Shown here: positions 1-8,421 of the stretch, piece after piece
How positions within the stretch are numbered: position 1 is the stretch's first letter
Layout: each line of letters begins with the position of its first letter
Assembly (NCBI RefSeq): GCF_018687935.1
Contig: NZ_CP061308.1
Location: 242,048 to 306,047, forward strand
From: Polynucleobacter sp. JS-JIR-5-A7
GTDB lineage: Bacteria; Pseudomonadota; Gammaproteobacteria; Burkholderiales; Burkholderiaceae
Reading direction: 5' to 3'
DNA: 64,000 bases
The notes under the pieces: model-generated
Told to the model about the DNA's origin: nothing
The model's database searches: none
The model's input: the letters and a program-made list of their open reading frames with translations, nothing else
Translations under genes and position numbers: made by a program

Positions 1-841
1 CATTACTAATCCATCAAGAGAGGTAAAAAAGGTTCCTCTATTGCGAGGTAAGAGTGTCTTTAACCTCTTCTTTGAAAATTCTACACGCACTAGAACGACT
101 TTTGAGATTGCCGCTAAGCGTTTGTCAGCTGATGTGATTAACTTGGATATCTCTACCTCTTCTACTGCGAAGGGTGAGAGCCTTCTCGATACGATTGATA
201 ACTTAGTTGCAATGCAGGCAGATATATTTGTAGTGCGCCACAGTGTTTCAAAAGCGCCAATTGAAATTGCTAAACATGTACCAGCACATGTACATGTGGT
301 AAATGCCGGAGATGGAAGTCATCAGCATCCAACTCAAGGCTTGTTAGATATGTATACGATGCGTCACTTCAAGCAGAATTTCAAAGGCTTAAAGGTGGCT
401 ATTGTTGGTGATATTGTGCATAGTCGTGTTGCTAAATCAAATATTCATGCGCTAACAACCCTAGGGTGTGAAGATATTCGGGCCATTGGCCCAGAAAGCT
501 TGTTACCAAGCGATCTCAATATGTTGGGCGTGAAGGTCTTTCATAGCATGGAAGAGGGCTTAAAAGATGTTGATGTAGTCATGACTTTGCGCATTCAAAA
601 GGAGCGCATGGAAGCTGGTCAAGTTCCAGAGGGCGATGCTTTCTTTAAGCAGTATGGCTTAACGCCCGCACGTTTAGCGCTTGCGAAATCAGATGCAATC
701 GTCATGCACCCAGGCCCGATGAATCGTGGTGTTGAGATTGATTCTGCTGTAGCTGATGGACCTCAGTCAGTCATCTTGAACCAGGTTACTTTTGGTATTG
801 CAGTCCGTATGGCTGTGATGTCCATTGTTGCTGGCAATTAA
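1..841 (+). CDS. pyrB: aspartate carbamoyltransferase, catalytic chain (5' end cut by window)
   Basis: Transfers the carbamoyl group of carbamoyl phosphate to aspartate, the committed step of pyrimidine synthesis in the cytosol. The open frame runs from the window edge (codons from base 2), so the N-terminus lies outside; the TTG at 41 is internal. The carbamoyl-phosphate loop ENSTRTRTTFE is followed by the HQHPTQ segment, the aspartate-binding domain, and HPGPMNRGVE near the C-terminus. All the core motifs of the family are present. The stop is 13 bases before the first polysaccharide gene, so the housekeeping gene directly borders the surface-sugar locus. No pyrC follows here. Confidence 0.95.
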   Translation, partial: ITNPSREVKKVPLLRGKSVFNLFFENSTRTRTTFEIAAKRLSADVINLDISTSSTAKGESLLDTIDNLVAMQADIFVVRHSVSKAPIEIAKHVPAHVHVVNAGDGSHQHPTQGLLDMYTMRHFKQNFKGLKVAIVGDIVHSRVAKSNIHALTTLGCEDIRAIGPESLLPSDLNMLGVKVFHSMEEGLKDVDVVMTLRIQKERMEAGQVPEGDAFFKQYGLTPARLALAKSDAIVMHPGPMNRGVEIDSAVADGPQSVILNQVTFGIAVRMAVMSIVAGN

Positions 842-854
842 GTAGGCTGAGCTA

Positions 855-2207
855 GTGAGCGCTCAACCTCCTGTTGTGGGATCAAAAAAGCGTTGGTTGA
901 TTTTGTCTCATGGCTTCAATATGGATGGTCGCGCATCCAGTCAAACTATTACAGACAAAATTCCTTATTTTTTGGAAGCGGGTATCGAGCCTATTATTTT
1001 TAGTGCAATCACTGGAATGAAGGATCAGCGTTTTCCTCATCATCAATATTTAGCTTGGGGCCCAGCCGCATTCCGATTCGACTTCCGACACTGGATTGCC
1101 AATCAATATGGTCGCGGCTTTATTTATAAACTACTTACCAGAACAGTTTCTATCTTATTGGCCCCATTGATCGGTCTAGAAAAGTTAGTACTGGGGTACT
1201 CAAGTCAGTGGTCATGGGCTATGCCAGCATTTATTCATGGCTTGAAATTATTTCGTGCGGGCAAAATAGATTTGATTTATTCAACCGGTGGTGCATGGTC
1301 AGCTCATCTTGCTGGACTGTGGTTAAAGAAGGTAACAGGATTGCCACTGATAGTGGAAGTGCATGATCCGTTGGTAATTCGAAAGAGCCCGAATGATCAA
1401 GGTTTTAGTAAGCCGGAAAATAGAGATGCACAATTTCGCCAGCAACTTGAAATGAGAATTTGTAAAACCGCAGATTTGGTTTGGTGGTTTACTGATGGCG
1501 CATTGCACTATGTAAAAGTACGCAACTCTAATTTAAATACAGCAAATAATGCACATGGGTTTATGCTTTTGCCCGGGGCAGAGCCTCCTGGCGGGCTTAC
1601 TGCCATAAAGCCCCACAGCTATTCAGGCAACCTCAATTTATGCCACTTTGGTTCATTGGCAAATGATCGCTCCTTATCCATCATATTGCAGGCATTAGTT
1701 CCGCTAATAACCAAATATCCTGAAGCAAAAGATCTCATTCGTGTTCATGCTTATGGTGCTCCTTTAGACTCCCTAACGATTGATGCCGTAAAGACTCTGG
1801 GATTTGAAAAGATTTTGCAAGCATATGGCCGCTTAGAAAAAGATCCGGTTACCGGAAAATCTGGACGTGAGCGAGTCATTGAAAAAATGCAGTCTGCTGA
1901 TGTGTTGATTTTGCTTCATGGTAATGATGAGTGGTGTGCCGAGTACATTCCCTCAAAATTCTATGAGTATCTTTGGACTGGACGTCCCATTTGGGGAATA
2001 ACCCATCGAAATACACAGTTAGATGAAATGTTAGAAGATCGAGGTGCCTACCTAAGTCATGAGGGGGATAAGGTAGGTATTGCGATGGCGCTCGAGAGAA
2101 TCTGGTTTGATTGGAATGCTAAAGAGCTGATACAGCCTAAATGGGCACCAATCGGCGTGGACCAAGCAGCGTATAAAATACTGTCTGAAATACAAGAAAA
2201 CATCTAG
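855..2207 (+). CDS. glycosyltransferase, GT4-like
   Basis: A predicted GT-B fold sugar transferase, probably acting on a lipid-linked or lipid A-core acceptor at the inner face of the membrane. The N-terminal half has a Rossmann-like segment with IYSTGGAWSAHLAGL and a following VEVHDPLV stretch. The C-terminal half has the GT4-type donor-site pattern EYIPSKFYEYLWTGRPI near residue 360. A GTG codon serves as start; no strong ribosome binding site is seen. It lies just after pyrB and 9 bases before the next gene, so it heads a probable operon. Donor and acceptor cannot be read from the sequence. Family assignment is firm at superfamily level only. Confidence 0.75.
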   Translation: MSAQPPVVGSKKRWLILSHGFNMDGRASSQTITDKIPYFLEAGIEPIIFSAITGMKDQRFPHHQYLAWGPAAFRFDFRHWIANQYGRGFIYKLLTRTVSILLAPLIGLEKLVLGYSSQWSWAMPAFIHGLKLFRAGKIDLIYSTGGAWSAHLAGLWLKKVTGLPLIVEVHDPLVIRKSPNDQGFSKPENRDAQFRQQLEMRICKTADLVWWFTDGALHYVKVRNSNLNTANNAHGFMLLPGAEPPGGLTAIKPHSYSGNLNLCHFGSLANDRSLSIILQALVPLITKYPEAKDLIRVHAYGAPLDSLTIDAVKTLGFEKILQAYGRLEKDPVTGKSGRERVIEKMQSADVLILLHGNDEWCAEYIPSKFYEYLWTGRPIWGITHRNTQLDEMLEDRGAYLSHEGDKVGIAMALERIWFDWNAKELIQPKWAPIGVDQAAYKILSEIQENI

Positions 2208-2216
2208 GAACATTTC

Positions 2217-3116
2217 TTGAAAGATATAGTCCTCTATTGCAAAACTTACAGCCGAGATTTTCTTCGGCTAAAGCGCTTGCTAAAGTCGATTGATCAATTT
2301 AATCAAGACAAAATTCCTTTTTATATATCTACTCCCCAAGATCAACGCGCAGAATTAACAGCGATTCTTGGTGATGTGAATTATCAATGGGTATCAGATG
2401 AATCAATCATAGCTGCAAATCCAAAAGCCCCCCAAGGAATTGAAAAGACCAGATCTGGCGGCCTCTCTCAACAGGCAATCAAATCAGAGTTTTGGAGATT
2501 GGGTATCTCTGAGAATTATGTTTGCCTAGACTCTGATTGTGTTTTCATAAAATCATTTGGTCGATCAGACTTTTTGGCATCTGATACGAATCCTTACACC
2601 GTTATATATCAGAATAAAGAATTTTTCCAGCTAGCGGCTAATCGAAATTATGCGAAGGTAGCAAATAATTTGCGTTTAGAGGGAGATAATGTAAAGGCCT
2701 TGTTTGGTAGAGTGGGCCCTAATTACTATTGCCCATGCCCACCCTTTATTTGGTCTGCGAAGGTTTGGAGATCTCTTGATGAGAATTATTTAACGCCACG
2801 TAATTTGGGTTTTTGGGATATCTCCACCGAGAGTCATCCCGAAACACTCTTATATCTAGAGGCCCTACTGAATTATCGAGCTATTCCACTTTATCCGATT
2901 GAGCAATTATTTAGAATTTATTACTACGATTGGCAATTTTATTTACTACGTAGACAAGGTGAAGTCCAGAAAAAGTTGGCAAACAATTATTTAGGAGTGA
3001 TCTATCAATCAAATTGGGAGTCTGGTCTTGATTACGGTTCACCCAAGAAATCTTTTCTTTCTAGAGCAAATAAGAGGATAAAAAGTTTTTTACGCTATCT
3101 TCAAAGTTATATTTAA
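2217..3116 (+). CDS. DUF6492-like putative glycosyltransferase
   Basis: A 299-residue soluble protein with the look of a GT-A nucleotide-sugar transferase. It starts with a short beta strand (DIVLYCKTY), and LDSDCVFIKSF near residue 100 resembles the DxD metal-binding motif. This arrangement resembles DUF6492 proteins found in polysaccharide loci; I recall the pattern rather than having searched it. TTG is the likely start, 9 bases after the upstream stop, so the gene is probably translated from the same message as its neighbours. Aromatic-rich stretches around residues 220-265 are typical of sugar-binding proteins. The exact sugar is unknown. Confidence 0.6.
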   Translation: MKDIVLYCKTYSRDFLRLKRLLKSIDQFNQDKIPFYISTPQDQRAELTAILGDVNYQWVSDESIIAANPKAPQGIEKTRSGGLSQQAIKSEFWRLGISENYVCLDSDCVFIKSFGRSDFLASDTNPYTVIYQNKEFFQLAANRNYAKVANNLRLEGDNVKALFGRVGPNYYCPCPPFIWSAKVWRSLDENYLTPRNLGFWDISTESHPETLLYLEALLNYRAIPLYPIEQLFRIYYYDWQFYLLRRQGEVQKKLANNYLGVIYQSNWESGLDYGSPKKSFLSRANKRIKSFLRYLQSYI

Positions 3117-3125
3117 GCAGCTTTA

Positions 3126-3860
3126 ATGCTAATCAATCAGCAACTCATTCAGGTATTAGTCATCTCTCTTGAAAGATCTATAGATCGTAGGGCTAAAGTT
3201 GTGCATGAAATGGAAAAAATTTCAATGTCATGGTCTTTTCTAAATGCTATCGACGGCTCTGCTTTAAAAGCCCCCCCTCTCGAATATAAGACTCTTAAGG
3301 TTAAGTGGTTACTAGGTCATGAATTAACACCTAATGAAATTGGGTGCTATTTATCTCACAAAGAGGCGTGGAAGCTCTGCGTCGATAAAAATATGCCAAC
3401 GCTTATACTTGAAGATGACTTTGTATTGGTTTCCAATTTTCAGGAGATAGTTGCTGAGTTATTAGTTAATGATGATCTATGGAATTTTGTAAGGCTGCAG
3501 GGTTTGTACAATGTTCCTTTTCAAGCTTTGGGCATGGTGGCCGGAGCTGAACTTGCTAAGAATTTGGGTGATGCTGTGGGTGCTACTGCGTATCTGATAA
3601 AGCCTGAAATTGCTAGGCAACTCATTGAAGCTTCTTCTGAGATTTACGAACCTGTTGACCACTTTTTAGAACACTATCAAAAACATGGATTGGACTTTTT
3701 GGCTATCAGACCCTATCCAGTTGATATTACGCGTACTAAGTCGACAATTGATGATCGTAGTGAGCGCGAGCCAATCAAGGGTGTTAAAAAACGTATCCGC
3801 TCAATAGCCAGAGCTATAGATCGCCTTTTTAGTCCCCGTCCTTGGTTCCCTAAGACTTAG
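3126..3860 (+). CDS. glycosyltransferase family 25 (LPS biosynthesis type)
   Basis: A GT25 member, the family that includes LPS beta-galactosyltransferases of Haemophilus and Neisseria. Visible hallmarks are VISLERSIDRR at the N-terminus, then GCYLSHKEAWKLC and LILEDDFVLV around residues 77-105, where EDD is the metal- and donor-binding acidic motif. At 244 residues the length is normal for the family. The gene closes the short rightward operon of 855-3860. It is followed two bases later by the end of the convergent fucosyltransferase-like gene, whose last codons carry a strong terminator palindrome for this strand. The donor is likely UDP-galactose or a relative, by family only. Confidence 0.8.
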   Translation: MLINQQLIQVLVISLERSIDRRAKVVHEMEKISMSWSFLNAIDGSALKAPPLEYKTLKVKWLLGHELTPNEIGCYLSHKEAWKLCVDKNMPTLILEDDFVLVSNFQEIVAELLVNDDLWNFVRLQGLYNVPFQALGMVAGAELAKNLGDAVGATAYLIKPEIARQLIEASSEIYEPVDHFLEHYQKHGLDFLAIRPYPVDITRTKSTIDDRSEREPIKGVKKRIRSIARAIDRLFSPRPWFPKT

Positions 3861-3861
3861 A

Positions 3862-4821
3862 TTAACTAAGCGCTTCATCAAGAATATTCTTGATGAAGCT
3901 TTTTAGGTGATCTAGTGAGGGTCTTCTCAGTAGTAATGCTTGCTCTACGTAGGTACTCAGTAATTCTTGGGAATGCAATATCTCCTCCAGCTCGAAAAAG
4001 TTGTTAAAAGACATTGAGGCAAGATTAATAAATGATTTTGGATTGAAGTCTGCCTTTACATTTTCATCTGCCCAGGTAATGGGTAAACATCCTGCCATAA
4101 AGGCCTCAGGAATTTTTTCTGTGTAATAGCCTGGATGCATACCATTTTCTGGACATAAATTAAATGCAACTTTTTGTAACTCATCATATTTGATAATGCC
4201 GCTCTCTAAGTGATTTTTAATGTTTGAATTAAAAGAGCGTCCGTATTCAATTACCTCAATTTGTTTTTTGACTACATTCAATAATGTCTGTCTTGGTTCT
4301 CTTAGATGAGATGCAAAAATGGCGGCCTTTTGAGGCCTCAACAGGAAATCATTTCCCAGCGGTTTCATGAGTCTATCCAAATTTAGGAGGCGTCCATAGC
4401 GTGGGTTTAGATTCCCTGTTACACCTTCTTTGGACCAATCCACCATTTCCATCCAGTAGGGCATCCGGTAATGATTGGGGTTTACTACACCAAGATCGAA
4501 AGAGATTGCGTAATCACAATTCTGAAAATCATGCCTTACGTTTTCGCCGGTGATTAGAAGTTTGGGTGAGCCATTTCTTGCTGAGCGATCATTGGCTACG
4601 TCATTTTTTGCATTTGCAATGAGCGGTCTGAGTGGCTTCGGTACCCAATTAAACACTTTCTTTTCCTTTAAAAAGGGGCCGACTATCATTAGGGCACTAT
4701 CGCTAGCGTTAGACCAAACTGGTTCATATCCCAGACTTCTGACAATGGCTGGAAATAGCGAAGTTTCGAAGTCCTTGGCAACACCATGGGCTGCTAATTT
4801 GATAGGTTTGAGCTTAGACAT
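3862..4821 (-). CDS. GT10 (alpha-1,3-fucosyltransferase)-like protein
   Basis: Probable fucosyltransferase using GDP-L-fucose. The C-terminal half has the GT10 signature: NLCPENGMHPGYYTEKIPEA followed by GCLPITWADENV near residues 235-265, matching the family's FENS..DYVTEK..A...G.VPI pattern. The N-terminal half is a variable acceptor domain with no signal peptide or membrane helix. The GDP-fucose pathway (manC, gmd, fcl) is encoded more than 40 kb away in this window, which supports the donor assignment. The gene runs against both neighbours, suggesting separate acquisition or its own promoter in the 36-base gap before rfbB. Its last codons form half of a terminator for the opposing operon. 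Confidence 0.75.
   Translation of the reverse strand: MSKLKPIKLAAHGVAKDFETSLFPAIVRSLGYEPVWSNASDSALMIVGPFLKEKKVFNWVPKPLRPLIANAKNDVANDRSARNGSPKLLITGENVRHDFQNCDYAISFDLGVVNPNHYRMPYWMEMVDWSKEGVTGNLNPRYGRLLNLDRLMKPLGNDFLLRPQKAAIFASHLREPRQTLLNVVKKQIEVIEYGRSFNSNIKNHLESGIIKYDELQKVAFNLCPENGMHPGYYTEKIPEAFMAGCLPITWADENVKADFNPKSFINLASMSFNNFFELEEILHSQELLSTYVEQALLLRRPSLDHLKSFIKNILDEALS
3872..3904 (+). terminator. Rho-independent terminator inside the 3' end of the convergent gene
   Basis: A perfect 28-base palindrome (3872-3899, arms GCTTCATCAAGAAT and ATTCTTGATGAAGC) is followed by five T on the plus strand. It lies 12 bases after the stop of the GT25 gene and within the last codons of the minus-strand GT10-like gene. 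On the minus strand no T tract follows it, so it should act for rightward transcription only. Confidence 0.8.
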
Positions 4822-4857
4822 GATTTACATGATAATCCCATAAAAGGGTGAATAAAT

Positions 4858-5919
4858 ATGGTTTTGGTTACTGGCGGCGCAGGCTTTATTGGAGGAAATT
4901 TTGTGCTTCATTGGCTATCTGATATGAGCGCGGAAGGCATCATCAATCTCGATAAGCTCACCTATGCGGGCAATTTGGCAACTTTGGCCTCTCTTGAAGG
5001 CGATTCCCGACATATCTTTATTCATGGTGATATTGGTGACCAGGATTTGATAGGGAAGTTGCTTCAAGAATATAAGCCTCGGGCAATCATCAATTTTGCT
5101 GCAGAGAGTCATGTAGATCGCTCCATTCATGGCCCCGCAGATTTTATCCAAACCAATGTAGTAGGCACTTTTAATTTGTTGGAGTGTGCCCGTGAGTATT
5201 GGAGCGCTCTTCAGGGCTCAGAAAAAGAGCAATTTCGTTTTCACCATGTCTCTACTGATGAAGTGTACGGATCTTTAGCTGATTCTGATCATGCATTTAG
5301 AGAGACTAATCCCTACGAGCCTAATAGCCCGTATTCTGCATCTAAGGCAGCATCAGATCATTTAGTGCGCGCTTGGTTCCATACGTATGGACTCCCAGTT
5401 GTTACAACCAATTGTTCGAATAACTATGGGCCGTACCATTTTCCGGAGAAGTTAATTCCGCTCATCATATTGAATGCATTAGATGGCAAGCTGCTGCCAG
5501 TGTATGGCGATGGCCAGCAAATTCGTGACTGGCTCTATGTTGGCGATCACTGCTCTGCGATTCGCGAAGTGTTGGCTAATGGTCGCCTGGGTGAAACTTA
5601 TAACATTGGCGGCTGGAATGAGAAAGCCAATCTTGAGGTTGTAAATACCATCTGTAAAATTCTGGATGAGTTAAAACCCCGTACTGATAAAAAATCGTAT
5701 GCAGTGCAGATTGCTTTTATTAAAGATCGACCTGGACATGATCGTCGCTATGCCATTGATGCCGGTAAGATTGAAAAAGAATTGGGTTGGCGACCCGCCG
5801 AAACCTTTGATACCGGTATTCGTAAGACCGTCCAGTGGTACCTAGATAACCCAGCTTGGGTGCAAGGGGTTGTCACAGGCTCTTATCACGATTGGCTCGA
5901 AAAGCAATACCTAAACTAA
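4858..5919 (+). CDS. rfbB: dTDP-glucose 4,6-dehydratase
   Basis: Converts dTDP-glucose to dTDP-4-keto-6-deoxyglucose, second step of dTDP-L-rhamnose synthesis; cytosolic, NAD-dependent extended SDR. The Rossmann motif TGGAGFIGG is at residues 5-13, the STDEVYG motif with catalytic Asp134-Glu135 at 132-138, and Tyr159-x3-Lys163 follows. The length of 353 residues is normal. The ATG start leaves only four residues before the glycine motif, as in family members. It begins the rfbBDAC set: rfbD starts 13 bases after its stop. The order B-D-A-C is common in Proteobacteria. Confidence 0.96.
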   Translation: MVLVTGGAGFIGGNFVLHWLSDMSAEGIINLDKLTYAGNLATLASLEGDSRHIFIHGDIGDQDLIGKLLQEYKPRAIINFAAESHVDRSIHGPADFIQTNVVGTFNLLECAREYWSALQGSEKEQFRFHHVSTDEVYGSLADSDHAFRETNPYEPNSPYSASKAASDHLVRAWFHTYGLPVVTTNCSNNYGPYHFPEKLIPLIILNALDGKLLPVYGDGQQIRDWLYVGDHCSAIREVLANGRLGETYNIGGWNEKANLEVVNTICKILDELKPRTDKKSYAVQIAFIKDRPGHDRRYAIDAGKIEKELGWRPAETFDTGIRKTVQWYLDNPAWVQGVVTGSYHDWLEKQYLN

Positions 5920-5932
5920 TGATAATTCGCTG

Positions 5933-6874
5933 ATGAATATTCTTGTTTTTGGAAAAGATGGTCAGCTCGGAAAGGCTTTTGAACAGCAACTTCAGCATTC
6001 ATTCTTCCAAAGAGGCAACACAATTCGTTTTGTTGGTCGTGATGAATGCGATCTTATGGACGCGATTCAAATTACTGATTTGCTTAATGCCTTTAAGCCA
6101 CAGTTGCTGATAAATACTGCCGCTTATACTGCGGTCGATCAGGCAGAGACAGAATCAGATTTAGCTTTTGCAATTAATACAAAAGCTCCGGAAGTGATGG
6201 CTAAATATGCCGCTAGCCATGGAGCAACACTTCTTCATTTTTCTACAGATTATGTCTTTGATGGATCTAAACGGGGCTCATATACGGAGCTAGATAGAAC
6301 CAACCCCTTGAGCGTCTATGGTAAGTCAAAAGAAGTTGGTGAACGCGCAATGCTGAATGCTTTTTTTGATAATTCTCCAGGCCAATTCGCCATTCTGAGG
6401 ACTAGTTGGGTTTATGGTGATGGCGGTAATTTCATCCGCACTATTTTGCGATTGGCAAAAGAGCGAACTTCTCTCCAAGTGATTGATGATCAATATGGTG
6501 TTCCCACCAGCGCAACCTGGTTGGCAGAAGTGGGCTGCTATTTGACGATTGATGGTGAAAAGCCTAGGCAATTTACTTCAGGTATTTATCATGCGGTTCC
6601 ACTAGGCGAGACGAATTGGTACGGCCTAGCTTCTTTGGTGGTTCAGTCGGCATTGGATGCTGGCCAGCAATTGCAAGTCTCTCCCACTGCCATTTCTCCG
6701 ATTCCTGCTTCAGGGTATCGGTTGCCAGCCCCAAGACCCATGAATTCTCGTTTATCTACGAATAAGCTGCAAATTGAGCTTGAACGTCTGGGTCTTGTGT
6801 CAAAATTACCCCATTGGAATACACCGTGGGATGAGCAAGTAACCGCTTACGTCAAGCAATTATCTAAAAATTGA
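5933..6874 (+). CDS. rfbD: dTDP-4-dehydrorhamnose reductase
   Basis: Last step of dTDP-L-rhamnose synthesis: reduces dTDP-4-dehydro-L-rhamnose with NAD(P)H. The nucleotide-binding glycines GKDGQLG lie at residues 7-13, followed by STDYVFDG at about 104-111 and catalytic Tyr129-x3-Lys133 in SVYGKSK. Family length and architecture are complete at 313 residues. It is flanked by rfbB (13 bases upstream) and rfbA (33 bases downstream), so it belongs to one transcript. Nothing unusual is seen. Confidence 0.95.
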   Translation: MNILVFGKDGQLGKAFEQQLQHSFFQRGNTIRFVGRDECDLMDAIQITDLLNAFKPQLLINTAAYTAVDQAETESDLAFAINTKAPEVMAKYAASHGATLLHFSTDYVFDGSKRGSYTELDRTNPLSVYGKSKEVGERAMLNAFFDNSPGQFAILRTSWVYGDGGNFIRTILRLAKERTSLQVIDDQYGVPTSATWLAEVGCYLTIDGEKPRQFTSGIYHAVPLGETNWYGLASLVVQSALDAGQQLQVSPTAISPIPASGYRLPAPRPMNSRLSTNKLQIELERLGLVSKLPHWNTPWDEQVTAYVKQLSKN

Positions 6875-6907
6875 CGTTTTGCTTCATCCTAGTAAATAGG
6901 AATCAAG

Positions 6908-7846
6908 ATGGCAGATAGCCTTAGAGAAAATCGCAAGGGAATCATATTGGCTGGTGGGTCGGGCACACGCCTTTATCCGGTCACGCAGGCGGTTTCTAAG
7001 CAACTTATGCCGGTGTATGACAAGCCGATGGTGTATTACCCATTGACCACCTTAATGTTGGCGGGTATTCGAGACATTCTGCTCATTTCTACGCCTCATG
7101 ACACGCCACGCTTTACAGAATTACTGGGCGATGGATCTCAGTGGGGCTTAAATATTGAATATTGTGTACAGCCTTCGCCAGATGGTTTAGCTCAAGCATT
7201 TACTCTTGGAAAAAACTTTATTAATAATCACCCAAGTGCATTAGTGCTTGGGGACAATATTTTTTATGGCCATGAGTTAGTAGCCAACCTTGAAAGTGCA
7301 GATGAGCGTGACAACGGCGCAACTGTGTTTGCTTATCATGTGACCGATCCAGAGCGGTATGGTGTAGTCGAGTTTGACAAAAGTCACAAAGCAATTTCGA
7401 TTGAAGAAAAGCCAGCACAGCCTAGAAGTAGTTATGCAGTTACAGGCCTCTATTTTTATGACAATCAAGTATGTGATATCGCCAGCTCAATTAAGCCAAG
7501 TGTCCGCGGTGAGCTGGAAATTACAGACGTCAATCGTATCTATCTAGAAAAAGATCAACTCAGTGTTGAGATCATGGGTCGTGGTTTTGCTTGGCTAGAT
7601 ACCGGAACGCATGACTCTTTATTGGATGCCGCCGGTTTTATTGCGACCTTGCAAAAACGCCAAGGTTTGATGGTCGCCTGTCCTGAGGAGATTGCCTATC
7701 GGCAGGGTTGGATTGACGCTGAGGCTGTCCAAAAAGTGGCTTCACAGTTGAGTAAAAACAGCTATGGTCAGTATTTAAAAAAGATCCTCAATGAAATGAA
7801 AAGTGGTGCGCAACCTACTGCTTTGACATCTAAAAAGGTTGTTTAA
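6908..7846 (+). CDS. rfbA: glucose-1-phosphate thymidylyltransferase
   Basis: Makes dTDP-glucose from dTTP and glucose-1-phosphate, first step of the rhamnose donor pathway. The pyrophosphorylase signature LAGGSGTRLYPVT is at residues 14-26, and QPSPDGLAQAF, LGDNIFYG, EITDVN and GRGFAWLDTGTHDSL follow in the expected order. At 312 residues it is slightly longer than typical RmlA because of a C-terminal tail rich in Lys, Ser and Thr after residue 290. The stop overlaps the rfbC start by one base (TAATG), so the two are translationally coupled. Confidence 0.96.
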   Translation: MADSLRENRKGIILAGGSGTRLYPVTQAVSKQLMPVYDKPMVYYPLTTLMLAGIRDILLISTPHDTPRFTELLGDGSQWGLNIEYCVQPSPDGLAQAFTLGKNFINNHPSALVLGDNIFYGHELVANLESADERDNGATVFAYHVTDPERYGVVEFDKSHKAISIEEKPAQPRSSYAVTGLYFYDNQVCDIASSIKPSVRGELEITDVNRIYLEKDQLSVEIMGRGFAWLDTGTHDSLLDAAGFIATLQKRQGLMVACPEEIAYRQGWIDAEAVQKVASQLSKNSYGQYLKKILNEMKSGAQPTALTSKKVV

Positions 7847-8421
7847 TGTCAGGCTTTAAACAACATTCTAAAATTACCGTAACGCCTACATCAATTGATG
7901 GTGTTTTGATTATTGAGCCTAAAGTATTTGGTGATGAGCGTGGCTGGTTTACTGAATCCTTTAATGCGCAGGATTTTTCGGATGCAGCGGGCCTAAACGT
8001 AGAATTTGTCCAAGATAATCATTCTTTCTCTCGCCAATCTACATTGCGTGGCATGCATTATCAGTTAGAGAAAACACAGGGTAAGTTAGTGCGAGTCGTA
8101 TCTGGGGCTGTTTATGATGTGGCTGTAGATCTCAGGGAGAGCTCACCAACCTATGGTAAGTGGATGGGCCTAGAGTTAAGCGCAGAAAATCATCAGCAGT
8201 TATGGGTTCCGGCTGGATTGGCTCATGGATTCTTAGTTCTTTCGCCAACTGCGGAGTTTTTATACAAAACCACTGACTACTATCACCCTCAAAGTGAGGT
8301 TTGCTTAGCGTGGAATGACCCCTCAGTTGCAATCCAATGGCCGCTTCCATTGGATTCAAGACCCAATCTCAACACTAAAGATTCAGCCGGCCTTTCTTGG
8401 GACCGAGCACCGAAGTTTTAA
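7846..8421 (+). CDS. rfbC: dTDP-4-dehydrorhamnose 3,5-epimerase
   Basis: Epimerises C3 and C5 of dTDP-4-keto-6-deoxyglucose; a small cupin-fold dimer. LRGMHYQ carries the catalytic His at residue 71, followed by VYDVAVDLRESSPTYGKW and the pattern GLAHGFLVLS. The length of 191 residues is normal. It overlaps rfbA at its start and waaC at its stop (TAATG on both sides), so the cluster end is tightly coupled to heptosyltransferase translation. All four enzymes for dTDP-L-rhamnose are therefore present and apparently intact. Confidence 0.95.
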   Translation: MSGFKQHSKITVTPTSIDGVLIIEPKVFGDERGWFTESFNAQDFSDAAGLNVEFVQDNHSFSRQSTLRGMHYQLEKTQGKLVRVVSGAVYDVAVDLRESSPTYGKWMGLELSAENHQQLWVPAGLAHGFLVLSPTAEFLYKTTDYYHPQSEVCLAWNDPSVAIQWPLPLDSRPNLNTKDSAGLSWDRAPKF

